A stretch of DNA of 64,000 bases from JBASEY01 sp964404285 (GCA_964404285.1 CAYOJK010000008.1:1-64000); one strand, 5' to 3'. Positions 38,728 to 47,899 are shown, numbered from the stretch's first letter. The notes: generated by a model not told the origin, from the letters alone. Numbers and translations: made by a program.

Positions 38728-40887
38728 ATGGTTCCAGCGCTGCAAGAAAATGTTCAAGTTGCGCTTCAGAGTGTGGCGCTCAACAGTGACTGGACAGTTG
38801 AAACCTATGTAGATTACCTGCGTTCTTTGTATGGTGACTCAATCCGCAAAACCGGTGAACCCTGCCTGAATTATATCTCTCATATGGCCCGGCGCCTGTC
38901 TTTTTATCGATTGGACCATGCGTCTTTGATGGCTGCTTTTACCTGGTATGTTTTTGTCGCTCAACCGGAAAAAACGGAAGAAATTAGAAAACAGTGGGGG
39001 AATGAGGTTTATGAGCTTGCGGCCCGGTTGGCGGAACTAGCGGAAATTGATGTCAAAACAGGTGAAGAGGCAGAAAACGAAAAGATAAGACGCTTGATTT
39101 TTGCTTTGGCTCGAGACATACGGGTAGTGTTTTTGAGGCTTATCGATAGAGTTCATGTGCTGAGTGTCATAGATAAATATGGTGGTGAGGATCCGCTGGT
39201 GGTAGCCGCTACCGCTCGAGATATATACGCTCCGTTGGCCAACCGGCTTGGAATAGGAAAACTCAAAAATGAATTGGAAGATTTAAGCCTTCGTATCAGG
39301 CAGCCTGAAGTTTATTCCGATATTCGCCGTCGGGTAAGGGAAAGAAGCGAACATCACGCACTCAATGTTGAGCGAATTAAGACGGTGATACAGGACAAGC
39401 TGAAATCACAGGGAATCAAAGCTGAGATAAAGGGTAGAATTAAAAACATTGATTCGATTTATAAAAAAATGCTTGTTCAGAAAATCAGTTTTGATCTGGT
39501 TTATGATGTTATCGGTTTACGAATCATTACTCAAAAACCAGGTGTACAAGAATGTTATGCTGTTTTAGGTTTGATTCACTCTCTGTGGAAACCCATTCCG
39601 CACCGATTTAAAGATTTTATTGCGAACCCGAAAGAGAATGGTTATCAGTCGATTCACACCTCAGTAATCGGGCCGAAAGGGTCGCCGATAGAAATTCAGA
39701 TACGTTCGCAGAAAATGGATGAAGTAGCGGAGGTTGGTATCGCTGCACATTGGCAATATAAGGATGTTGGAGCAGGTGATGCCGCCGCTAAATTCACTTG
39801 GTTGCGAAAGGCGATGTCCTACTTGACTGAGAATCCGGATCCGCACGACATGTTGGAGTTATTCAAAGTCGATTTATTTCCTTCAGAAGTGTATGTGTTC
39901 ACACCGCGCGGTGATGTAAAAAGCCTTCCGGCCGGATCGACAGTTGTGGATTTTGCATTTTCGATTCATACCGAGGTTGGGTTTCGATGTCGTCATGGTA
40001 AGATCAATAAAAAGTTAGTGCCTTTGCGCACGGAATTACAGAATGGAGATATCGTAGAGATTATCACTTCTAGGAATGCTCATCCGACATCAGACTGGTT
40101 GAAATTTGTTCGCACGTCTTTGGCTAGGAATAAAATTCGGGGATATTTGCGGGATGTGGCACGTGATTCCATGGTTAAAAAAGGTTTGGACCTATTGAAG
40201 AAAGAGCTGATCAAGCAACGTTTGCCGGTAAAAAGGTTTCTTGAATCGGATGAGTTTTTAGAGGTTGTTGTTCGGTTAGGTTTTTCGGCTTCTGATGATT
40301 TATTTGCGGCGATTGGTTTTAGTGAAATTTCGATTCAGCAAGTGATAAACAAATTGGTCACCTTAAAGGCCGCTCAGGGAAAAACGCGGGTAGAGGGTAT
40401 AACGGGTAGCCTCGAATTACAGCGTCCGGTCAGCAGTGTTCAGGTTGTTAGCGGGTCGGATATTGTGACCAGGTTCGCAAGATGTTGCGAGCCTCTTCCT
40501 GGTGATGAGATAGTTGGATATATTACTCGAGGTCGTGGAATTACGATTCATGTGGTGGATTGTCCGAATTTAAAAAAACTTGGTGTAGATCGGATTGTTC
40601 CGGTCAAATGGGATGCTCATGACAATCCTAAATATCCGATACGGTTTCTTTTTGAGGGTTATGAAGCGGCTGTTTTGATTCGTGAGATGACGCAGATTGC
40701 ATTGGAAAGAAATGGTGTTATTATTTCGCAACAGATTGAAACCATAGACAAAAGGAGCCAAAAGGTCAGGGGTGTAATATTGGTTGAGATGCCCAATGAA
40801 GAGGTTGAGCAGAAGTTATTGGATTCTTTTAGGGCGATTCCGGGTATGCTTCAGGTAACGCAGTCTCGTTCAAGAAAAAAGCATTGA
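38728..40887 (+). CDS. RelA/SpoT-family (p)ppGpp synthetase with a degenerate hydrolase domain
   Basis: A 719-residue long RSH protein. The N-terminal HD hydrolase domain is present by fold but has lost its metal-site residues: His-Asp is Thr72-Trp73, the downstream Glu-Asp pair is gone, and the last motif reads IDRVHV (140-144), with valine for the conserved asparagine. The synthetase domain looks intact (RFKDFI at 293-298; NPKENGYQSIHTSV; VGIAAHWQYK). TGS (from about 386), the Cys-containing RIS region (RFARCCEPLPGDEIVGYITR) and a C-terminal ACT domain follow. The RFKD motif is the form found in bifunctional Rel/SpoT, not the acidic form of RelA. It therefore looks like a synthetase-only enzyme of Rel ancestry. 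Confidence 0.9.
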   Translation: MVPALQENVQVALQSVALNSDWTVETYVDYLRSLYGDSIRKTGEPCLNYISHMARRLSFYRLDHASLMAAFTWYVFVAQPEKTEEIRKQWGNEVYELAARLAELAEIDVKTGEEAENEKIRRLIFALARDIRVVFLRLIDRVHVLSVIDKYGGEDPLVVAATARDIYAPLANRLGIGKLKNELEDLSLRIRQPEVYSDIRRRVRERSEHHALNVERIKTVIQDKLKSQGIKAEIKGRIKNIDSIYKKMLVQKISFDLVYDVIGLRIITQKPGVQECYAVLGLIHSLWKPIPHRFKDFIANPKENGYQSIHTSVIGPKGSPIEIQIRSQKMDEVAEVGIAAHWQYKDVGAGDAAAKFTWLRKAMSYLTENPDPHDMLELFKVDLFPSEVYVFTPRGDVKSLPAGSTVVDFAFSIHTEVGFRCRHGKINKKLVPLRTELQNGDIVEIITSRNAHPTSDWLKFVRTSLARNKIRGYLRDVARDSMVKKGLDLLKKELIKQRLPVKRFLESDEFLEVVVRLGFSASDDLFAAIGFSEISIQQVINKLVTLKAAQGKTRVEGITGSLELQRPVSSVQVVSGSDIVTRFARCCEPLPGDEIVGYITRGRGITIHVVDCPNLKKLGVDRIVPVKWDAHDNPKYPIRFLFEGYEAAVLIREMTQIALERNGVIISQQIETIDKRSQKVRGVILVEMPNEEVEQKLLDSFRAIPGMLQVTQSRSRKKH

Positions 40888-40939
40888 AAATAATCTGACG
40901 CCGCAATGGGTGGAGCTTTATTATCAGAATAAAATGCGA

Positions 40940-41128
40940 TTATGACCGCGACACTTTTCCGGCTGAGAGGCAGTCTGAACAGATTATGACCCGTTTTTTT
41001 ACGCCGTTTACAATGACTCTCATTTTTCGGACATTTGGGTTAAAGCGCCGTCTGGTGGTGTTATTCGCATGGCTGATCCGATTGCCAAACATAGGTTTTT
41101 TTCCACAAAATGCACATTTTCTCGCCAT
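40940..41128 (-). CDS. rpmB: 50S ribosomal protein L28, zinc-ribbon form
   Basis: A 62-residue L28. The opening CAFCGKKPMFGNRISHANN and the RRFNPNVRKMRV core are characteristic. Cysteines at 5, 8, 50 and 53 give two CxxC pairs, the zinc-binding form. I start at ATG 41128, which has AAAAGGAG upstream; a longer in-frame reading adds 21 unrelated residues. Transcribed alone from the minus strand, convergent with the rel gene. Confidence 0.95.
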   Translation of the reverse strand: MARKCAFCGKKPMFGNRISHANNTTRRRFNPNVRKMRVIVNGVKKRVIICSDCLSAGKVSRS

Positions 41129-41175
41129 AATATAATCTCCTTTTAATAAGCTTCCCGGATCGGATAAGCGGTCGA

Positions 41176-41204
41176 AAGATAGCATTATCAAAAAGGGTGG
41201 TCAA
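41176..41204 (-). promoter_or_regulatory. Promoter of rpmB
   Basis: On the minus strand, TTGACC (41204-41199), a 17-base spacer and TATCTT (41181-41176), preceded by TGC as an extended -10. It lies about 50 bases before the L28 start. Confidence 0.5.
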
Positions 41205-41257
41205 GGAAAAATCCAACGTGAAAATTTTATGAACGGGGACTGTGTCGCACATATATC

Positions 41258-41286
41258 TTGACAGTTTGATTGTAGAATGTTACAAA
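41258..41286 (+). promoter_or_regulatory. Candidate promoter of the pilMNOPQ operon
   Basis: TTGACA (41258-41263), a 17-base spacer and TACAAA (41281-41286), 76 bases before the pilM ATG. The -35 is perfect and the -10 matches four of six. Confidence 0.45.
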
Positions 41287-41362
41287 GATTGTGGAATGCT
41301 TAGGGATATTGATCACTGATTTTTTTACTGAGTATTAATTCAGGTGGGAGGTTGCAATTTCA

Positions 41363-42415
41363 ATGTTTGGAAAAGGCAAACAACTGATCGGACTGGACAT
41401 AGGTACCAGTGCGGTAAAGATGGTCGTTCTCAAGGAACAAATCAAGGGCTATACGCTTCAAGCTCTTGGTTATGAACCGTTACCGCCGGAGGCTATTGTC
41501 GATGGCGCCATCATGGATTCCGCAATTGTGATCGAGGCAATTCAAAAGATTGTTAAAGATCAAAAAATACGGAAAAAGAACGTGGCTCTTTCAGTCTCTG
41601 GGCATGCGGTCATCGTTAAAAAAATAACGTTGCCCAGAATGTCACAGGAAGAACTGGATGAATCAATTCTCTGGGAAGCTGAACAGTACATCCCGTTTGA
41701 TATTGATGATGTGAATATTGATTTTCATATTGTTGAAGATCGAAATGTGGGTGGAAACGAAATGGAAGTCATACTGGTCGCTGCAAAAAAAGACAAGGTT
41801 AATGATTATACTAATCTTGTGCGTCAGGCAGGTTTGATTCCTGTTGCTGTCGACGTTGATGGATTTGCTATCGGCAATCAATTTGAGATTAATTACAATC
41901 TTGAGCCTGACCGAGTGATAGCCTTGATAGATATTGGCGCTGGTGTGATGAATATCAATATCATGCAAGGGCAGCAGCATATGTTGTATCGGGATATTTC
42001 CATGGGAGGGAATCAATTCTCTGATGCAATTCAGAAAGAGCTGAACGTTACGTATCAGCAGGCTGAAGAGATTAAAAGAGGCGTTCTTATTGATGGGGTA
42101 AGTCATGAGGTTGCAGAAGATGTCATTAATTCTGTGGCTGAAGATTTAAGCCATGAAATCCAACGGTCATTTGACTATTTTAAAGCGACCTCATCAACAT
42201 CAGGAATTGATCAAGTGGTTTTAACGGGGGGATGCAGCAAACTCAAAAACGGCGGAATAGCAGGGTTCCTTAGTGAACGGCTTGGTGTTGAAGTTGTGAT
42301 TGGTGATCCCTTGCAAAATATTACATACAATCCGAAAAAAATTGATCCGACAATAATTGAAGAAGTCGGGCCGATGTATGCAGTTGCAGTTGGTTTGGCG
42401 ATAAGGAGAGGATAG
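41363..42415 (+). CDS. pilM: Type IV pilus assembly protein PilM
   Basis: A 350-residue actin-like cytoplasmic ATPase-fold protein. The phosphate-binding loop is LIGLDIGTSAVKMVVL, then LPRMSQEELDESILWEAEQYIPFD, the PilM core motif, and ALIDIGAGVMNINI with VLTGGCSKLKN. It binds the N-terminal tail of PilN and links the inner-membrane ring to the motor. GGGAGGT precedes the start by 11 bases. First gene of the pil operon. Confidence 0.95.
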   Translation: MFGKGKQLIGLDIGTSAVKMVVLKEQIKGYTLQALGYEPLPPEAIVDGAIMDSAIVIEAIQKIVKDQKIRKKNVALSVSGHAVIVKKITLPRMSQEELDESILWEAEQYIPFDIDDVNIDFHIVEDRNVGGNEMEVILVAAKKDKVNDYTNLVRQAGLIPVAVDVDGFAIGNQFEINYNLEPDRVIALIDIGAGVMNINIMQGQQHMLYRDISMGGNQFSDAIQKELNVTYQQAEEIKRGVLIDGVSHEVAEDVINSVAEDLSHEIQRSFDYFKATSSTSGIDQVVLTGGCSKLKNGGIAGFLSERLGVEVVIGDPLQNITYNPKKIDPTIIEEVGPMYAVAVGLAIRRG

Positions 42416-42418
42416 ACC

Positions 42419-42955
42419 ATGATCAGGATTAACTTGTTGCCGCATGAGAGGAAAAAAACCTCCGTTATGACGATAGAATTGATTGCTGCAGGGGCATTGA
42501 TTCTGGTTGTTTTGGTTGGAGCAGGAATCTGGTCGCATTACCTGACGACGGTCATCAAGGAAAAAAATGCGACGAAAGCCCGGAAGAAAGAACAAGTTGA
42601 ACAACTTCGGGTTATTATTGAACAAGTTCATCAATATGAGCAGGATATTCAATCGCTTCAGAACAGAATCGATACAATCAATCAGTTACGTGATCACCAG
42701 ACGGGTCCGGTATTGATGATGGATGAGTTGCATCGACGTCTTCCGGAAGAAGTCTGGTTGACTCAACTGCGCACGGCAGGAGATTTGATTTCGCTTCGTG
42801 GTTTTGGAATGTCCCAGACGGTGATAGGAGATTTAATGGGCGCTTTAGAAAGCTCACCCTATTTTCATAGTGTCAATCTGAAAATTTCGCGTCTGGTCAC
42901 CCAGATGGGTCGGCAAGTGTATGAATTTGAGCTTGATTTTAGGACAACGGTGTAG
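42419..42955 (+). CDS. pilN: Type IV pilus assembly protein PilN
   Basis: A 178-residue bitopic membrane protein. The N-terminal MIRINLLPHERKK is the conserved PilM-binding peptide. One membrane helix (residues 20-42), a coiled coil, and a periplasmic ferredoxin-like domain (LPEEVWLTQLRT) follow. It pairs with PilO. It starts three bases after pilM with GGAGAGG upstream. Confidence 0.94.
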   Translation: MIRINLLPHERKKTSVMTIELIAAGALILVVLVGAGIWSHYLTTVIKEKNATKARKKEQVEQLRVIIEQVHQYEQDIQSLQNRIDTINQLRDHQTGPVLMMDELHRRLPEEVWLTQLRTAGDLISLRGFGMSQTVIGDLMGALESSPYFHSVNLKISRLVTQMGRQVYEFELDFRTTV

Positions 42956-42970
42956 AGAGGGGAAACGGTT

Positions 42971-43531
42971 ATGAATTGGGTTGAATCCTTGGAAGCATAT
43001 CCACCCTGGCAACGCTATGTTGTGTATCTTGTGATTGTTGGAGCAATTTGCTCCTTGTTTTACTTCATGAAATACACAGATGCAAAAAAGGACATAGAAC
43101 GCCTAGACGTAGAAATTAGCGAATTAGATATTGAGATCAATAAAGGGGTGGCAATGAAAGACCAACTGGAAGAATTTCGCCAGCGTGTGTTTTATTTAAG
43201 GGAAGAAATGCGAAGCGCTGCGGAAGTCCTTGGTGATCGGCCAAACGTGGATTTACTCGTCAAACAGATGGAAGCATTAGCGTCACAAAGTGGACTGAAA
43301 GTTGAACGTTTTCAACCAGTACCAGAAAGAACGCATGGGTTTTATGGTGAGATTCCAATCAGTTTAACAGTTTTTGGCGGCTACCATAAATTGGGATTGT
43401 TCTTCGACAAAATTGCCAATGAGCAGAGGATTTTAAATATAACAGATTTGCAGATCAGAGGCATCTATCGAGTAGGTGGTCCTTCGATTTCTGCAGAATG
43501 TTACTTGACTGCGTTTTGGTATCTCCAATAA
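42971..43531 (+). CDS. pilO: Type IV pilus assembly protein PilO
   Basis: A 186-residue bitopic protein: membrane helix near residues 15-33, a coiled coil (KKDIERLDVEISELDIEINK), then the PilO domain (MEALASQSGLKVERFQPVPE; FGGYHKLGLFFDKIANEQRI). It forms a heterodimer with PilN in the periplasm. Confidence 0.93.
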   Translation: MNWVESLEAYPPWQRYVVYLVIVGAICSLFYFMKYTDAKKDIERLDVEISELDIEINKGVAMKDQLEEFRQRVFYLREEMRSAAEVLGDRPNVDLLVKQMEALASQSGLKVERFQPVPERTHGFYGEIPISLTVFGGYHKLGLFFDKIANEQRILNITDLQIRGIYRVGGPSISAECYLTAFWYLQ

Positions 43532-43559
43532 ACTTAAGGAAGATCGAGGAGAGATAATA

Positions 43560-44066
43560 ATGATTAACCTCTTAATAAGTTCACGAAAAGCCCAACAGAA
43601 GTTTGTGGCGACTGTCCTGATCTGCCTGGTATCCGTATCCATGTTTTTGCCAGGACGTTTATATGCCCAGGAAGAAATGACAGAAGAACCTGGCATACCT
43701 GATGATATTCCTAAAGCGCCTACCCCCATCCCACCTGATGAACAGCAGATACGATATACAGGAGAGGGCACTCGAGATCCTTTTGTATCACTTTTAATTC
43801 ATAGTAATGTCGATATGATGAAAACGGGTTTGGCTGCTATGAAAATATCTGAAATTACTATCATGGGACTTCAGATTGGACTAGGTACTATTGCCATCGT
43901 TCATGGAGCAGATGGCCGAGCATATAATATGAAAGTTGGTGATGTGCTATTGGACGGCAAAGTGTTTGCCATTGATAGCAACAAAGTAGTATTTGAGAAG
44001 GTGGTTCTGGATTCTTTTGGGCGGGAAATCGACAAAGAAATCATAGAATACTATCTTCACCAATAA
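43560..44066 (+). CDS. pilP: Type IV pilus assembly protein PilP
   Basis: A 168-residue periplasmic protein joining PilNO to the secretin. The signal peptide ends at LYAQ with no lipobox cysteine, so it is predicted soluble or membrane-tethered, unlike the lipoprotein PilP of Neisseria and Pseudomonas. A Pro-rich linker precedes the small beta domain (TRDPFVSLL; ISEITIMGLQIG; VHGADGRAYNMKVGDVLLD). Confidence 0.9.
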   Translation: MINLLISSRKAQQKFVATVLICLVSVSMFLPGRLYAQEEMTEEPGIPDDIPKAPTPIPPDEQQIRYTGEGTRDPFVSLLIHSNVDMMKTGLAAMKISEITIMGLQIGLGTIAIVHGADGRAYNMKVGDVLLDGKVFAIDSNKVVFEKVVLDSFGREIDKEIIEYYLHQ

Positions 44067-44081
44067 TTCAGGAGGAGGCTA

Positions 44082-45887
44082 ATGGTTTCAAAAGCATATC
44101 ATTTCCGAAAACTAGTATTAACTGCTTTATGCGGGGTTGTGATGGTCATGTTGACAAACATGAGTATCGCATCGACAGAAAACAACTTCGAAAATCGAAC
44201 ACTGGTGAGTCATTTAGAAGTTCGATCCGCAGGGACAGGTGAAGAAGTATGGATTATCGGTAATCAACCGCTGGCCCATTCCGCTTTCCTGTTAAATGAT
44301 CCGTATCGATTGGTTATCGATATCCCGGATGCCTTCCTGGCGATGGAGACACCTGATATAGGTGAAGGTTATCGATTCTTGGATCGTATAACCTCTCGAC
44401 ATATCGCCGAGGCAAACAAAGAAGTGGTCAGAATCGAACTGATAATGAAAGAAGAGCATCCGTATACGATAACATCTGCTGATACCAGCCTGAAAATTCG
44501 ATTTGGTGAGGTTTCTGTTGGATCAGCAAGAGAATCAGCGGAAGATGACTGGACAATTCCAGAACCTACAGGAACTGGAGAAGACTTGGTTGATGCCACT
44601 CAGGTCTACGGCCTTCAAGCCCCGACAATCTATCGAGGAAAACCGATCTTTCTTGATCTGAAAGATGCGGATATTCTTGATATTTTTAGACTGATTGCCG
44701 AAGTCAGTGGCTTCAACGTTGTTGTAGACCCTGATGTTGCAGGCCGCATAACATTGCGAATGGACAATGTTCCCTGGGATCAGGCACTCGAAGTCATCCT
44801 GAAAAACCAGGGACTAGGCAAAGAAATTGAAGGCAATATCATGCGGATCGCTTTCACCGCAAAACTTCGCGACGAGCATACTCTTAGAATGCAGTTGGAA
44901 GATGCAAAACGAAAAGCTCTGCCTATAGAATCCATTATTCTATATCTCAGCTATGCCAATATTAACGATATGGAAGCTGCGTGTAGAGTTTTCTTGACTG
45001 AACGCGGTAGCATCATGAGGGATACGCGTGTCAATGCGATCATTATCAGGGATATTCGGTCTGCTCTGGATCAAGTTACCGAGATGGTAAAAGTATTGGA
45101 TGTCCGAACCCGTGCGGTGTCGATCAATGGCCAAATCGTCGTGACAACCAAAGATTTTACAAGAAATCTCGGTATCCAGTGGGGAGGGCGCTTCTTTGCT
45201 GATTCGGCGCATGGAAACACAACCGGTTACCAATTCCCAAATAATTACGGTATCAATCTGACGGGCGGAGATGACCCGGATGATTCCAAATATGCTATTA
45301 ACTTCCCGGCAGGCGCTCAGCAGATGATGGCGATGACATTTGGAAACGTTACAGATACGTTGCGATTGAATGTCGCTTTGAGAGCTTCTGAGTCGGAAGG
45401 TATTGTCAAAACGATTGCTAGACCCATGGTCTTGACGTTAAATAATGAGACCGCGACGATTTCAAGTGGCGACAAAATCCCCTATCTAAACGCAACCGGT
45501 CAAGAAGGTGCGACAGTCATTTTTCAAGATGCTAACACTTCACTCAATGTAACACCCAATATCACCAATGATGATTGGATCAACCTTCAAGTCGATGTCA
45601 GTCGGAATTTCCCAGGCTACGATACACCAGCAGGCCCGGCAATCATGACAAATAGCGCAAATACTAAGGTGCTGATCAATAATGGTGACACCCTGGTTAT
45701 TGGTGGATTGAACCAGACTCTGCAGCAGGTTGGAACTGCCAGAGTGCCTTGGTTCGGAAAACTCCCAATTATCGGATGGCTGTTTAAAGATGATAAACGA
45801 ACAACCAGCTTTTCTGATCTCCTGTTCTTTATTACACCGCGAATTGTTGCGGAACAGGAACAGATAATCCGATCAGAGGCCTTTTAA
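44082..45887 (+). CDS. pilQ: Type IV pilus secretin PilQ
   Basis: The outer-membrane channel for the pilus, 601 residues. A signal peptide, then an AMIN domain (residues about 35-135) that usually binds peptidoglycan. The STN/N0 domain (LDLKDADILDIFRLIAEVSG) and N1 domain follow, then the secretin barrel (ARPMVLTLNNETATI; TLVIGGLNQ; VPWFGKLPIIGWLFK). It has one AMIN domain and is short next to proteobacterial PilQ. AGGAGGAGG precedes the start. It ends a compact pilM-N-O-P-Q set. Confidence 0.94.
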   Translation: MVSKAYHFRKLVLTALCGVVMVMLTNMSIASTENNFENRTLVSHLEVRSAGTGEEVWIIGNQPLAHSAFLLNDPYRLVIDIPDAFLAMETPDIGEGYRFLDRITSRHIAEANKEVVRIELIMKEEHPYTITSADTSLKIRFGEVSVGSARESAEDDWTIPEPTGTGEDLVDATQVYGLQAPTIYRGKPIFLDLKDADILDIFRLIAEVSGFNVVVDPDVAGRITLRMDNVPWDQALEVILKNQGLGKEIEGNIMRIAFTAKLRDEHTLRMQLEDAKRKALPIESIILYLSYANINDMEAACRVFLTERGSIMRDTRVNAIIIRDIRSALDQVTEMVKVLDVRTRAVSINGQIVVTTKDFTRNLGIQWGGRFFADSAHGNTTGYQFPNNYGINLTGGDDPDDSKYAINFPAGAQQMMAMTFGNVTDTLRLNVALRASESEGIVKTIARPMVLTLNNETATISSGDKIPYLNATGQEGATVIFQDANTSLNVTPNITNDDWINLQVDVSRNFPGYDTPAGPAIMTNSANTKVLINNGDTLVIGGLNQTLQQVGTARVPWFGKLPIIGWLFKDDKRTTSFSDLLFFITPRIVAEQEQIIRSEAF

Positions 45888-45928
45888 CCCGGTAAGGGAA
45901 AACCATGAATAGAAAAAGGAGAAAATCA

Positions 45929-46504
45929 ATGATGCGTAAATCCTTAATAGCTGGCTCCCTGGTACTGACCATTATCCTAATTTCAGGATTGATGGGTTGC
46001 GGTGATGCCGGGGGAGAAGCCAAATCCAAATCACCCGTTATATTGTTTATACAGTCACTAAATACAGGATTGCCTTATCATTCAAGTGTCGGCGAGGAAA
46101 TTGAAGACGTTGTAATGTGCACAGTTGCCGTTGAACCGATCGATCAAACAAGTTTTGAAGAAATATCACTCTACCAGAGTGTTATGGTTAGAGGCTATGA
46201 AATCAGCTACTTCAGAAAAGATACCGGCAAACGAGTGCCGGAAACATACACAGGAAGCACGAATACTTACTGCGCTATTCAGGAAACGGCTGATTTCGAC
46301 ATCGTCATTTGTAGACTCTCACAGAAAAAGATGCCTCCATTAAAAGATCTATGCGAAATTGGATATGATCAGGAAACCGGCCTGACGGAAATCCATACAA
46401 CATGTCGAGTTGTTGTTTGGGGCGATACGTTTGCCGGAGAAGAAGTCGTCTCCAGACCGGCGCATATGACGGTAAACTATGCTTGTTCCTGGTCATATAA
46501 TTAA
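45929..46504 (+). CDS. Lipoprotein of unknown function in the pil operon
   Basis: A 191-residue lipoprotein with lipobox LMGC (C24), not recognised. The mature part reads as a beta-rich domain with four further cysteines (VVMCTVAV; TYCAIQE; IVICRL; TTCRVVVW) that could form disulfides. The C terminus has paired strands ending in VNYACSWSYN. I take ATG 45929, with AAGGAG seven bases upstream; an in-frame ATG at 45905 is weaker. It follows pilQ at once and precedes another lipoprotein gene by 27 bases, so both are probably pilus-secretin accessories. Confidence 0.7.
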   Translation: MMRKSLIAGSLVLTIILISGLMGCGDAGGEAKSKSPVILFIQSLNTGLPYHSSVGEEIEDVVMCTVAVEPIDQTSFEEISLYQSVMVRGYEISYFRKDTGKRVPETYTGSTNTYCAIQETADFDIVICRLSQKKMPPLKDLCEIGYDQETGLTEIHTTCRVVVWGDTFAGEEVVSRPAHMTVNYACSWSYN

Positions 46505-46531
46505 TACAGCAAGGAGGAAAGGAAACTTACT

Positions 46532-47035
46532 ATGAAAAAAACAGCTTATTATAAGACAGTCATCCTCCTAACGGCAATTCTGACAATCTCGATGGTTTTT
46601 TCAGGGTGTCAGAGTATGGATGACAGCAGGCACAATGCAGAAACAGGCCGTACCGGGGTCAGTGGACATGCATTGATGGTGAACATCAATCCATCACGTG
46701 TGCCGGCAAATTATAACGCTCGGACCCATGCCCATATCCGATTTGTCAGTCTGAAAGATATGACACCTGTCCCCAATGCTCGTGTGAGGCTTTTAATTAG
46801 CGGCGGTATAGGCATAGCACATTTTGGTGATTACAGACTCGTAACAGATGCTGTTACAAATGGGTTTGGTGAAGTCACTGTTGAAATGTTTGTCGGCGGG
46901 TTACCAAACGATATCGCTGAAGTAGAACTTGTGCTCGATGTTCAATCAACAATTGAATACGATAAGTGGAACACCTTGATTGTCGAAGCCAAGGAGCCAT
47001 TCTACGTATATAATCCCTATTATACAGGATTTTAA
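46532..47035 (+). CDS. Lipoprotein with a Big-like domain in the pil operon
   Basis: A 167-residue lipoprotein with lipobox FSGC (C26). The mature part fits one bacterial Ig-like (Big_1-type) repeat: VNINPSRVPANYNARTHAHI, then VPNARVRLLISGG and TNGFGEVTVEMFVGG. The same fold is found in the lipoprotein that follows gspD. It has a strong AAGGAGGA and is followed by the operon terminator at 47137. Role unknown; it may decorate or stabilise the secretin. Confidence 0.7.
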   Translation: MKKTAYYKTVILLTAILTISMVFSGCQSMDDSRHNAETGRTGVSGHALMVNINPSRVPANYNARTHAHIRFVSLKDMTPVPNARVRLLISGGIGIAHFGDYRLVTDAVTNGFGEVTVEMFVGGLPNDIAEVELVLDVQSTIEYDKWNTLIVEAKEPFYVYNPYYTGF

Positions 47036-47136
47036 ATTAAGAAACTGTGGGCTTATATTCGGATAACTTGCACGTTAATCGAAAAAGAATGGATATAAGG
47101 CCCAGACACAATTGAAGCTAAAAAGATAAAACTATC

Positions 47137-47164
47137 GGGCAGGCTCAGCAAAGCCTGCCCTTTT
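47137..47164 (+). terminator. Rho-independent terminator after the pil operon
   Basis: Perfect nine-base arms GGGCAGGCT and AGCCTGCCC with a six-base loop, followed by TTTT. It ends only 15 bases before the ATG of the next gene. Confidence 0.8.
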
Positions 47165-47179
47165 GCTCAACATGATGCT

Positions 47180-47899
47180 ATGAAAGAAGTCAGTCAGGTA
47201 AGAAAAGAAATTTTGAAACTTGAAAAGCTGATGCAAAACGATATCAGCTCCCACATAGCGACACAACTGGCTGAAAAGTACGTTGAAATAGGCGAACCGG
47301 TTCAGGCTGTCGCTGTATTATTGGAAAGTATCGAGGCGTTTCCAGAAGATGTAAATCTCCTTTTAACGTGTTCCCAGTATATTATTGCTTATCAAGATCA
47401 GAATAGCGCACAAGCACAATCATTGTTAAATGCTATCTTAGCGATCGATCCAGACAACCAACATGCTCACCGTCTTCTAGAAAACATGTCTGCCAATGCT
47501 GATAGTGATCGGGCTTCACAACAGGATTCCGATCTGGCTGATATGCCGACGCTTCGCACCCGCAAAGTGACTCCTGAAGCCATTAAGGAAAGAAGACATT
47601 TTGATAAAGACAAAGCCGATTCAAACGTGGTGGCCAACGAGGAGATCTTATCGAAGGCGTTTTGTTGTTTAAACGAAAGTGATTTACAAGGTGCCTTGGA
47701 GTTGTTCCAGGAAACTTTAGAAAAGGATCCTGACAATAGCGAAGCTCAGGATGGTTTTCGTAGAACTTATAAGGCGATTTTAAATGAAAGAGAGCGCATA
47801 AAGTTTGAGAAAAAGGGGGAAATTATCGGTCGAACCATTCGTTTTTTTGAGGCGATAAAAAGTGTCGTCGGCAGTAAGGATCGATCAAAACAGATATAA
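47180..47899 (+). CDS. TPR-containing protein of unknown function
   Basis: A 239-residue protein with helix-turn-helix repeats of the TPR type: EKYVEIGEPVQAVAVLLESI with FPEDVNLLLT, then LLNAILAIDPDNQHAHRLLE, and a second group near residues 160-195 (AFCCLNESDLQGALELFQET with DPDNSEAQDG). It has no signal peptide or membrane segment, so it is cytoplasmic. The start has no clear ribosome binding site and lies just after a strong terminator. It ends one base before aroQ. Confidence 0.7.
   Translation: MKEVSQVRKEILKLEKLMQNDISSHIATQLAEKYVEIGEPVQAVAVLLESIEAFPEDVNLLLTCSQYIIAYQDQNSAQAQSLLNAILAIDPDNQHAHRLLENMSANADSDRASQQDSDLADMPTLRTRKVTPEAIKERRHFDKDKADSNVVANEEILSKAFCCLNESDLQGALELFQETLEKDPDNSEAQDGFRRTYKAILNERERIKFEKKGEIIGRTIRFFEAIKSVVGSKDRSKQI

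Noticed and set aside
41061..41252. An alternative minus-strand frame overlapping rpmB
   Set aside because: The L28 frame has full family identity with two CxxC pairs and a good ribosome binding site; the overlapping frame resembles nothing.
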